The translations under genes and the position numbers were made by a program. A stretch of 64,000 nt of DNA, taken from positions 3,658,001 through 3,722,000 of the forward strand of contig JAILWY010000012.1 of assembly GCA_022113835.1 (NCBI GenBank), written 5' to 3'. Source of the DNA: Atopsyche davidsoni (Eukaryota; Arthropoda; Insecta; Trichoptera; Hydrobiosidae). Below are positions 53,395-64,000 of the stretch, in pieces (position 1 is the first letter of the stretch; each line of letters opens with the position of its first letter). The notes under the pieces are model-generated. The model saw only the letters and a program-made list of their open reading frames with translations, had not been told where the DNA came from and did not search any database.

Positions 53395-53600
53395 ATAAAG
53401 ACTTTCACATAGCTTTCTCCTTACTTGTTCTAGCGCAAAAATAACAGTTACATTTTCACATAGCTTTCTCCTCACTTGTTCTACCGCAAAAATATCAGAT
53501 AGACTTCCACATAGCTTTCTTTTCACTTTTATCAACGCAAAAATATCAGGGACACTTTCACATAGCTTTCTCCTCACTTTTTCTACCGCAAAAATATCCA
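53395..53600 (-). repeat. 51-bp tandem repeat, four copies, open as a 17-residue peptide repeat
   Basis: The word CACATAGCTTTCT recurs at 53406, 53457, 53508 and 53559, exactly 51 bases apart. Because 51 is 17 codons, the minus-strand frame stays open through all copies, giving units like FAVEQVRRKLCENVTVI. Copies differ at scattered positions but none has a stop. The repeat lies within the decayed hAT element, upstream of its transposase relic in transposase direction and in a different frame. Whether it was ever translated is unknown. Confidence 0.85.
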
Positions 53601-56469
53601 CTGAGCTAGTAAAAAATATTTGGAATTAAGTTATTAATAATCATCATAGTCACGTTATTGTTTGCTTCTTGATTTGGGACCCTTTATTTCAGCCAATGCA
53701 CGCTGTTCCCTCTAAAAAAAAATTATTTTGTCTAGCGACATGTTATTACAATCCTCCAATAGCCAACGACTCACTGTAATAAGTATTTTTAATAATATCA
53801 AAACCTTTTTATTTATCTTAATTTGATTAATAATTTTAAAAAAATATATATTTATCAAATGAATGTTTAAATAAAGTTTTATTTTTACTAGGAAGAATCG
53901 ATTAAACATTGTATTTTCATTTCAAAAAACAAATAAATATTTTTGATTATGTATCTATATAGCCTATATATTTTTGCACACAAGTAATATAAACTTATTA
54001 AACGTATTTTACTTTTTTAAACAAATAAAGAAATAACTTTAACAACTGTAATGAATGTGCAAAATATTACAAATCTTTCATGAATTATTAACATATTTGT
54101 GAAAAAAAAGACATCGAAACATCTGTAAATTCGTAGAACTGCAAATCGTAAACAGTGTAAAATACAATGGCTGCTCTGTAAATCACCCCTGAAAATTTAA
54201 AGATAACACTTTTCAGGTAGTAATTCTCTCCACCGAGCTGGCATTGAAAATTCAGGCTCTCCCGCGAGATTTGAATTCGTTACTTTGAACTCACTACTGC
54301 TATCTAATGTTGACCCACATTCGGTATTATATATTTACGTAAGTAAATATCTACTTATGTCAAAATTGTCAAACAAAATTCGTTGTATGTATTGTTTATG
54401 GACATCTATACTATTGGATGAAGGTTTTTCCTGTTATATAAAAACTCTGAATAACGTCAACTCGTTTGGTTAATTAGTTTTACTTCTGTTACTGAAGCTC
54501 TCGAGAGTATCAATTAACAAAGCTTCGTGCAATGTTGACAACAAGAGTTCTTTACATATACAACTGCGCACTGTTATAATATTTTTTTACAATACAACAT
54601 TGCGTTTGTATTTTGTACGTCAACAAATTTAAAGTTTACAATGTCATACAATACTATATTCAAAAAAAAAATATAATTATTGAGTAAAAACTCTGACTTC
54701 TGAAATTATTATATGGATATATGTGTGAATTGAATTATTTTTTTTGTCGGATATTATTTCAATTGAGATTTTTTACTAAGGCTTCAAATATTTAATATTA
54801 TGGCTACAGGTATTTTTTTTCTCAAAGAAACTGCTTCAAGTATTTTTGGTTTTTAATTTCAAAATCAAAAAACTTCAGTTTTATTTTTCCTAATCATTGC
54901 GCCCTGAATCTCAAATTCAAATCATATCAAATTGCCCTGGAATCTTTTTTTAATTTTAAGGTAAATAAATATATATTGAGAACTCATTGAAGTTTCGTAA
55001 CAAAATGCTATTCAGATCTTAAGTTACAAAACGGTATTTTTTGATCTCTAGATATTCCTATAATTTTACAAGGCTTATGAAACTTGATTCAGCAAAGAAC
55101 AATGGCATAAGGAAAATATTTGTAAAGGAGTAGACTAATCAGGAGACCTTCATAAACCACTTTAAAAAATCGTTAACTTTGTTATTTAATGTTAATTGTT
55201 ATGAGTCACTCACGGTAAATAATTTTAGTAATTTATTTAAGAAATTTATTGCTTTCATATATAAGCTCAATTCAATTTACGTATTACTTAAAGCTATAAA
55301 TTTGAAAATACCTTACGTCGTATTAGAGATACCTACCGGCTTATTTATTGAGCCTATTTACGATTTATAGGCTGACATTATTAACGGATATCATCTATTA
55401 ATTATTCAAAATATAGGCTATTTCAGCAAATGTGAGGCTCGTATTTATCTTTATAAGAGAATCAATATCAAGAAATGGGTAAATTCTCTTTGATTTCGTG
55501 AATATTCATATTCATGTATTATCTCTTCTGTGTTTCGTGTGGCACAATATCAAATAATTTTACATGCCATTTCGTTGTTCCAGGCATCTATTGTCTTATT
55601 TAAAATGTGTTTAAATAAAAACCTTGATATAATATTTAACAAGGTTAATTTATTCTCTTAAAATTAATTTGATAATTTTATTATCACTTTGAAATTTTTT
55701 TAGTCATTTTAGAAATCAATAAGCAATAAATATATAGTATAAGATCAATGTACTCCTCTTCAATAATTATATACATATAATTATTACTCAATACATGAAG
55801 ATGTGTCAGATTAGAGTCTTAGTAGTATCCAAACATCAATTTTATGTAATATAGAAACATGATCGCTCGAACCCTATATTTAAAGCATTGTAAAGAATCT
55901 TCTAGACCGCAAGAAAAATCTAAAATGTACAAATCAACATACAATAAATTCCTGGTTCCTCAAAGTGATTAAATTATTGATCGCTTAGTATTTTCATGAT
56001 CACTAATAAATAGGTTATTGACATATCATTATAGATTTTGAAATAATATAATTTAAAGCAATCACGCATGTTTTTTACAATGTGTTAGGATTTTTGTAAA
56101 TTCAATTCATTGACTTAACATTTTATACATATAATTTATATAATCTTAAATGTAATTACTAAATCTACAAAAAAAATGTACAGTGCCAAAAATTTTACAA
56201 ACTCGACTCTCAATCTTGTTTGTTTGCGGGTATTTTACTGTTTTTTATTATTATTTATATTTAAATCGAAAAAAAAATACGTAGAAAGTGCAAAAACCGA
56301 GGATGATTTAACGTGCTGGTATTAAGGAATTACCAGATCTGACTGTAAAGATCCGCATATTCAAAATAATTTTCAGTGTTTCTAAGGGATACAAGTGAAT
56401 GCCGCTTATAAAAAACAACGAAAAATAAAAACATCGTTTATCAAAAAGTAAATAAATTGAAGCGTACTC

Positions 56470-56730
56470 TTAAAGAGGATACGTTATATCCGGTCGCCGC
56501 TTTTTTTTACAATGGCTCTCTATTCCGACCCTGGAGTATTGCGTCGCACGCATGTTTGAGACAGAGCAGGTGGCCCACATTAGCACAGAGGCCCAGCAGC
56601 CTTAATCCCACCCTTGCATGGTTGATGCTTATTATTTACAACAAATTACCGAGAGAGATACACCCCCCCACCCCTTGGGCTGAGGGGAAGCATGGGCCTT
56701 CCATTGTAAGGAGAACCATGCTATATTATA
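56470..56730. other. GC-richer intronic segment of unknown nature
   Basis: A 92-codon open frame on the + strand shows no domain. A C-rich run near 56662 and the general composition would suit either an old transposon fragment or a conserved element. Confidence 0.25.
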
Positions 56731-57279
56731 TATAATTTATGGCAAAAATTAAATGGATATTTTCAGAGGGAAGTATCGGTCGGATTTATTCAATTTTACT
56801 TATCGCTACGGAGAATTCGCTGCCTCGATTTTGTAATTCTGGAATTCTCATGCAAAATAAATATACGCCCCGCTGTTTTTAATTTAGCTAGCTTTTTCTC
56901 GATATATTGCATTCCCTGGCAACATTGTGTACAATCGTTATAAATACATAGCATGTTTAAGAAATGCGGATATATAAACTAAAAATGAATAAAGAGTTTC
57001 TTAACCATAAAATAATTAAAAACCGCTTGTTCAACTTACTGTCATAAGGGTTATCACTAAAACCCTCACATTAAAGAAGAAATACAGTGAAATATTATAC
57101 TTATATTTCCATAAAAAGTGATTTCTTAGTACTCCAAAAACATCGAAAACTTTCATAGTCTTACTTAAAATTTTCCTTGTTCCACTATATAAGGAATTCA
57201 ATTATTATTTTAACATTTCATTAGGGACTAAATTCTCATTAATCCTTCGTACTTAGCATAGTAGATTGATCAGTGACAT

Positions 57280-58150
57280 AGTAATCACTTGGCGGCAAAT
57301 TGTTTGCTGAAAGGGTAGCTTTTCCCTCCCTGCACTCTGGTCGGTCTGATTGATTTTACAGAGAGTTCACAGAGTTTGACCATGGTGGGCCTCTGGTGGA
57401 ACGAAACACGCCCCTCGGTGCCAATATTCCAGGCTTCTGTGGCGACAGCTAACTGGATAACGTAGTTACTCGACCTGGAAAATAAGGCAACTCCAATAAG
57501 TGGTAATTAGGCTGTGTTTTGTAATTACAGTCTTCCACTGGAGTTGAAACTTTGCATAAACGAATCCATTGCAGCTTTGCAGAACTAATTTATAAAAGTA
57601 TCTAGTATTAATTAAATATATAAGTAATTTCCGTTCTACAAAAAGGAACTTATGTCTACTAATCTAAGACATATTTAAATAAAAATTAGCTGAGTTTTTG
57701 GCTGCAAGTTGGCCTATTAAATCTACTTTATTACTTACTATTGAGAAAAATTCATGACAATTTATCAACCGTACTACAACTAAAGCACAGGCTCGCAGAG
57801 TACACGTCTGAGTAATTTATATAGCGATAAAATATCACAACAACACATATTTATTTTGACATTTTATAGACCATGTAATAGAGAAAATATTAGGTGTCTA
57901 ATAAACATTAAATCATCTTACCGAGTCGGCCGGCCAATATGGACCTTCGGTAATGGCTCTCGAGATAGCGCCGGCGAGGGGAGCAGTTCCTCCATAAAGC
58001 GGAGTTTTAATATTGGAGTCGCCAACTCGTCTGGAATACGGGACGTCTATTGATTAAGCGGCTTACGTTCCTTCGCTCCACGGCTGAAAGCATTATGTCG
58101 GATGTATATTTACGAACGTGTTTTTTACCTGTCCACGAGGCAGGCCGCAA
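57280..58150. promoter_or_regulatory. Pair of GC-richer islands, candidate regulatory elements
   Basis: Two non-repetitive blocks (57280-57570 and 57880-58150) with GGCCGGCC-like and GCGCCGGCGAGG words, separated by AT-rich sequence. No exon or domain is seen. They are assigned on composition only. Confidence 0.25.
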
Positions 58151-58979
58151 ATAAAATTACAAACATTATTAATATACGAGGTCAAAAAAATAAGTTGTGC
58201 GTGGATTTCCGAGAATGAGTGATTTTGTATTATTTCTCCCTTTGCCGTCGTTCTGTTATTGCCCACCTAATGGAGAGATTTCTAAAGAAATAGAAAATTG
58301 TACGAGGATCTGCTCCTGAATCGATTCTACTAAATCCTGCATTTAGGTTACAGAGACTACGTGAAGCTCTATTGCTGAATTGTTTCCGATGGTATTACAT
58401 ACTGCTGAAGAAAAGTCAATTAACCGGAAGCATTAAGGTTATTCGATTTTGTATGCTTTAAACACAAAAGTAAAACTGATATATTTTCAATTACAAAATA
58501 TATATATATTATATATAATACAAAATAGAAAATTTAAATAAAAATACTTTGGCGTATAAGTCTTTTTTTTCTGGGGTAATAATCCTTAGTCATTTTTAAA
58601 AAAAATATGTGATTGCAATAACGCAACTGTGTTAAAAACACCAATAAATAAAGATTGAAATGAAATAAAGTCTGTTTTATGTATTCGTCTGAAAGTTTAA
58701 ATTTTTTATACTCTATATGCCTAATTATTCAAAAAAAGGTTTTTTTATATAATAACAAAACCAATAATCTTCATATTCTTTCGTATGTATATTACTGTTG
58801 TTTTCTCCGAAATAACTATTTTATATCTCCTAACCGCACATCCAGTCAAAATATATTTTTTTGATTGTGTAAATCAAGCAAACATGTAGCTAAGTTTTTA
58901 TCAAAGCCATTTTTTTAATTTAAACATGTGAAATAAATTAAAAAATATTCTTCAGCAAATACTTTTCACACAGAAAGAG

Positions 58980-60000
58980 CGAGCCAACCCAAGAAGACCG
59001 AACCAATAAAGTCTGCAACTAATTTTGTAAATACAAAAAAACCTTAGGGAGCATATTGCATTTTTTGTCCACCTTTTACACAAAGCTGTCTGTAGTCACG
59101 CCGCAGAATATATGAAGGCGTCCATACTTTACAGAGCCTCGTTTTTCATACAGGTCGAGCCGAGCTCTAAGTCTGTAATATTCTACAGAATGATCTTTTG
59201 TACCTAGAAATTTTCGCTTATTTTACGCTGATAGAACGAACTCGGATGAGATTTTAATTCAGCGCTGCAAATGGCTCATTTTTTGAGAACTTTACTCCTT
59301 CATTATTCCGCGCTTCATGTCTCTGCTCCGAGACGCCACTGTAGATTTTAAATTTCACCGATTATTCTTTTTTCATAACTGAAGAAAACAACGGCTCCGT
59401 TATAATATATTCCATGAGTAACAGAGAAAATTACAAAGTCAAAAAAGCGTAAGATTCCCACTTAATTTTCATTGCAACAATTACTTTTGATAAAGTAACC
59501 TTTTTACGTAGCTTTCTTCATAGAATATTCAATAAAAAAAACCTGAACAAAAGTATCAAAATGAATTTTTTGCAGATTACAACTTGATAGAAATCTGGTT
59601 TATGTTTTCGCGTACAGGTTTATAATAACAAACTGGTGTTGTATTTACCATTCTGTATTTGTCCTTTATTGTTTAAAATTCAATTTGTATTATTGAACAG
59701 AAAAGGCTACAACTAATTCGAGTCTTTGTCCCGAGGCGATCCTTTGTTCTCCGCCAATCATCGCAGGGATTTCTTCTAATGAACGCTAATACGGGCGCAA
59801 CATTGTCAAAAAGCCCGGGGGTGTTTAGACTTCGGCTAAAAATATTTCAAAACTGTGGCATTTCAAAGAAATCTCAATTACAACGCGGGAGAACTGATAT
59901 TGATTGTTTTACATCAATCAAGCAGAAATTTTTAAATAAATAACTAAGAAAATTTTTAAACCACGAGCGGTTTAATATCGCGCGTTTAGTACAGTGAATT
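58980..60000. promoter_or_regulatory. GC-richer intronic islands, candidate regulatory elements
   Basis: Blocks at 59090-59350 and 59710-60000 contain mixed-complexity sequence including AGCCCGGGGG near 59811 and CCACGAGCGG near 59961. No coding signal is recognised. Confidence 0.2.
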
Positions 60001-60549
60001 GACTCAAAAGTATGAATGTTGTATCAAATACACATATTTCTCTAAAATGAAATCGCGAACTTCGTTGTCTCATTCCCATCACATAACATGTTATGGTAAC
60101 GGACTGACTTGACTGACAATATTAAATTTAAATATAGTATTTAAAATTTAGTAAAGTAAAGTCACTTATATATTATCTTAAAAGCCGTACAAGTATCACC
60201 AAAAATTCCTTTTTTTTATCTTTGTAGCAGAAAGCCTTAACATATTACTCAGTATGAATACAAAATATATATATTAAATGTATTCATAGATATTGACTGG
60301 TGTTATTAGAAGTGCTGGGTTTTTATTCGATATATTGCGTTTTTAGTTGAAGGTTTTAACGTTTTAATCTCGGTACCAGAGCCAAAAATAAAGATTTTAA
60401 AAATTAAGTAGCAAATTTCACGGGGATTCTTAAAACATCAAAAACACCAACTGAAAAGACAGCAAAACACGTAAAAACTCATTTTTTTTTTAAACTGTTT
60501 ATTCAAAACAAAGACAAAAATACAATTATTAAAACCGTTTCCGGCTTTT

Positions 60550-61870
60550 TCACTTCGACAGGCCCATTAGGCCTCCGAACTCTTGAACGGCGCGATTGCG
60601 AATGTTTTGTGGACATTCTTCGCTTCTATAATCCCCGCAACAAGACCCATACTTTAGTCTCGGTTTAGGCAAGAATACACCGGGTAATGAATCATACGAG
60701 CTTATCCCGGATTACTGCTTAGTACAGGTAAACTGCCACACCTGAGTAAGGACCCTCTAATACACTACACAGGAAGCACCCCCGCTTTACTTCAGACAGT
60801 ATTTGTCGATCGGAAACAAGGTGAAAACATTTAATAATTTCCTTTTTTGGGGAATCTGTTAGGCATTGCCATCGTTTACTTGTAATTTATATCTTAATAT
60901 ATACACTATTAAATGCATAGTTTTATACTATTTTATTTCCGATATAACCAATATTGTTTATACGGCTTAAAAATCTTATTTAATTTTGACAGCTAATATA
61001 GAATATATAAAAACTTAACTAAGTGTTTTATCGCTAAAGTCAGGTTGGGTTAGTAATATTAATATTTACACCGTGCACTAAGTGATATTTATTATTATAT
61101 TATTAAAATTAACTATTTCTTTTCAAATTGTTTAAATACATTAAGATGCTTCGTAAACAAAAAACCCTATAATCTATTTATGCGAAGGCTTTTGAATAAG
61201 TCGCTATTAAAGGATTCAACCACGTATAAACCGTAAAAGATCACGATGTCGAGTATTTTATGAGTGCTTTTATATTTTTAGTCTATAATATTTTATAGGG
61301 TCTTTTAATACTTTAGGTATTCTTCATGTCTCAGTGGCGTATGTTGGCGCTGGCTTGATGAGAGAAATTATAATTTATTAGTCATTAAAAATTTCCATTA
61401 ATTACTAACTTGAAATTCGAATAGGCGTAATGAAAATGAAACATTATTAAGTGGGTGGCGTAAATCATGAAATTAATTAAGCTCGGTAGATGTGAAAAAT
61501 AGGCTATCCTTGATAGAAAGGAAGAGGTTGCTAAGTGGAGCCTTCAATCTCCCTCGTGAACGTCGCAGAACTCTGCTTTACTCGAACTGGCACATGTACG
61601 CCTGACATAGACAAGCGTTGGTGCCTGGGGGCGGATAAGTAAGGCTAACACCTCCACAGCCACGCGAGCACTCCGTGTCTCGGCTGATAAACACCTTATA
61701 TTTATATAATGTTAACATTTTCAAGAGAATCAATTCTCAAAACTACTCGACGTATTATCGGATCCCTCCGGAGACGCCATAAACAAATTCGAAGGTCAGC
61801 CTTGACACAAATTTATCCCGAAGAGATTTATTTGGATCATTAATTACAGCATCGATCGCGCTGACACTTC
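60550..61870. promoter_or_regulatory. GC-richer intronic islands, candidate regulatory elements
   Basis: Blocks at 60550-60800 and 61500-61870 stand out from AT-rich flanks. They contain no cadherin exon, tRNA or transposon end that I can see. Confidence 0.2.
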
Positions 61871-62716
61871 AGAAAATGTATATGCCTTCTTACAGGCGAT
61901 TAAACGACAAAAAAAAACTAATATCAGAGTCATGAACTTTAAGCTTTAGAGGCCGTATATTGTATAAAAAAGCTACACAAATTTTTTTTTTAAAAACTTT
62001 ATAAAATTTAAGAAAAATTTTGAGCATCTTTCATCATTTGAGCATAAAACTAGTAAAATCTAACATTGTGTATAAATGTTTAAATAAATAAAAATATATT
62101 AATACAGCTAGAAATATACTTTTAATAAAGAAAAGTCGTATAAAATTTCATTTACTATTTATAAAAAATAAATGTGTTATAGTTTCAATAATAAAAAAAA
62201 ACCAGTGAAATCAAAAAAGGGTTCGTAAATGTTCATAAAAGACTTATATTTTCATAATTCCATATAATTTTGTTTGCGCAAATGGAAATGACACTTATAA
62301 ACTAAATTTAATGTATTCTAAAAGAGGAATATAACCGACTAAAGTTTGTCAAAATATCACATCCGGAAGATTAAACGTGATGCATCGATAGTATCCAATT
62401 GTTTTTACGAGCCAGGGTAGTTACAGCTTTTATCTGCCCTCGCAGGCTGTGTATTACGACTCACGGGATTTTTTCGGTCCGCTGTTTATCGCGCACTTTT
62501 ATAAGATGAGGGATGTTTATTAGTTTGGGGATGCGTGCCATCAAAATATAACTTACTATTCATGAGGCAGCGTGCTGGAAGGCGCTTACGTTGGTCAGAT
62601 AAATTTCCAAGCGTATTAAATTTAGCTACCTGCTTTTGGATTGAGTATCACGATAATATACTAGCTTGTACAATGCACAATGCTAAAAATGATATAAAAC
62701 TATCTCAATGCTTACA

Positions 62717-62734
62717 AACCTAACCTAACCTAGG
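62717..62734. repeat. Short TTAGG-type interstitial repeat
   Basis: AACCTAACCTAACCTAGG reads on the minus strand as about three TTAGG units, the telomere repeat of most insects. It is too short to indicate a telomere. Confidence 0.6.
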
Positions 62735-63599
62735 CCAAAAATGTATTACTTGTAATTGTAAATATTCTATAAAAATTAATTAATTAATTAATATTTAAGC
62801 CATATCAATATTGTCATATTTGTGTTATTTTGATTCCTAATCACAATAAAATATTTACATAAAAAAATGGTGTTTAAACATAATCAGTAAAATTTACACT
62901 TTTCTTTTGTGTTTGTATTAAATTTTGATTATGTTATTTTTCGCATAAATGAGATAGCAATCGTCTATAAAATAAACTGGGTTATTATTCACTAAGTAAG
63001 ACATATTTTCAAATTATGACGCGCTTAAAATTTACTATGAAAAAGTACTTTTACCTGCTAGGGTTGAGTGTTTTTCATTTTTTTTAAAATCTTCAGGTAT
63101 ACGAGTACCCACCATAATATGTCCACAAAAGTCTTCAAAAAGACTTTTTAAGGCAATTTTCTATACCCGAAGCTTTAAGCACATTCAAACTGAGGTGAGA
63201 TTTCATAGAATTTTCTAAATTGAAGTATGAGCTATCTTGGGTAGCCGTACGAGCTATTCGTTTTTTTTCTTTTTTGCACACTTTAAATATTAAACAAATT
63301 TTAAATGTTAAAATCTTACATTTTTAAAAAATGGCTGGTAAAAAACAACAGTATGCTTTTAATTACAGAAGAGTTAAGTAATTTTCCTAATATAAATTGA
63401 TGGACTAAATGATAATTTCAGTGGTTATAATATCATGTTTTTAAGATCTACGAGAATTATTTCCGAAGCGAATTTAATCGCTAAGTGCGGCTATTTTGAC
63501 TAAATAGATCCATTTTCTCCCCTCAGGATTTAGCATTTTAAAAGATACTTTAATTTTATTTTATTTTATGGCTAAAAAATAAAGTGAGCATTCTTACGG

Positions 63600-64000
63600 A
63601 TATAGCAGTTTTATAGATAAAAACATAGGCATTAAAGCCGTCTCCGCCACCTCATGAATATTCAATTTCATTCTACCTACTTGGGTGCCCGTAATCCTTT
63701 TGAGTACTTTTCAAACACTCAGAGTGTAACTAGGCATTCTGGTTACTAGTTTATAATGCGCTTCGATCAATAGGCGAATGTGAAATCTTACAAAGCCGGA
63801 CTTAGATAAAAAAAAGCCTTGTTTCCTATTCGGTTACCCGAGTATTCGCTGGGCTGGGCATAACAAATGACTATATTCGCAGGGGAGCCCCCTGGACCTT
63901 AATCACTCGGGCTTCTTTAACGACACAAGAGCAGAGAGAAGCGACCAGTGTGAGGACGAGGGCGGATCCCGTCAGGTTGTTTTTTTTTTTTTTTCGCCTG
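63600..64000. other. GC-richer window edge, no exon recognised
   Basis: G+C rises towards the end, with GGGGAGCCCCCTGG near 63881 and a long T-run at about 63980. No cadherin motif is encoded in any frame here. Confidence 0.3.

Larger units (their letters stand above)
52708..53685 (-). mobile_element. Decayed hAT-type DNA transposon, about 980 bp
   Basis: The left end CAAGGGTCCCCAACC (52708-52722) has the TIR form common to hAT elements. The right end, GATTTGGGACCCTTT (53671-53685), is its complement at 12 of 15 positions. A transposase C-terminal fragment lies inside on the minus strand. No 8-base target duplication is recognisable (AGCTAGAT against ATTTCAGC), so the right boundary is tentative and the copy is old or rearranged. 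Confidence 0.6.
36846..64000 (+). other. CadN: Start of the next neural-cadherin intron, over 27 kb, acceptor not reached
   Basis: The donor AGTGAGTTATT at 36845 opens an intron that continues to the window edge. I searched both strands for the continuation of this repeat and for a second copy of the 144-base exon and found neither. The stretch is AT-rich with GC-richer islands. Repeats and structured elements inside it are listed separately. Unlisted parts (for example 39040-41290, 42110-44270, 49160-51500 and 53910-56450) hold nothing I can name. Confidence 0.8.

Overview
The window is AT-rich eukaryotic DNA, almost all intronic, carrying the first part of one recognisable gene on the + strand: an insect-type neural cadherin (CadN / CadN2 family). 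I infer an insect or other arthropod from the close resemblance of the 36.7 kb exon to Drosophila CadN as I remember it, from an arthropod-style TCAGTT initiator upstream of the first exon, and from a short TTAGG-type repeat near 62.7 kb. I cannot name the order or species. Nothing prokaryotic is present, and most open frames look like chance frames in intron sequence.

Layout. 1-4080: AT-rich sequence without a supported gene; it may be intergenic or an upstream CadN intron. 4081-4590: CpG-rich promoter and 5' leader. 4591-4642: first coding exon, 17 codons plus one base. 4643-36701: a 32 kb phase-1 intron. 36702-36845: a 144-base cadherin exon, phase 1 at both ends. 36846-64000: more than 27 kb of the next intron; its acceptor lies outside the window. 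The two exons join in frame (G|TG = Val18), giving a transcript that starts just before a cadherin-repeat boundary. It is therefore either a CadN2-like short gene or an internal alternative promoter of a full-length CadN gene whose earlier exons lie to the left.

The introns hold several structured or repetitive elements: a 62-bp tandem repeat with covarying hairpins (11.1 kb), a 94-base inverted repeat (24.2 kb), a 109-bp tandem repeat (31.1 kb), a tRNA-Thr-like body enclosed in 23-bp inverted arms (35.4 kb), a 169-base foldback (38.9 kb), twin hairpins with the same TAAG loop (45.8 kb), a hammerhead-like core (48.0 kb), a tRNA-Asn-like pseudogene (49.1 kb) and a decayed hAT transposon with a 51-bp coding-phase repeat (52.7-53.7 kb). 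Between them lie several GC-richer, non-repetitive islands that look like candidate cis-regulatory elements, as is common in large introns of developmental genes.

The most interesting gene-level points are the internal-promoter architecture and the run of amide residues (Asn/Gln) at the end of the cadherin exon, where the family usually has a calcium-binding Asp-x-Asp motif.
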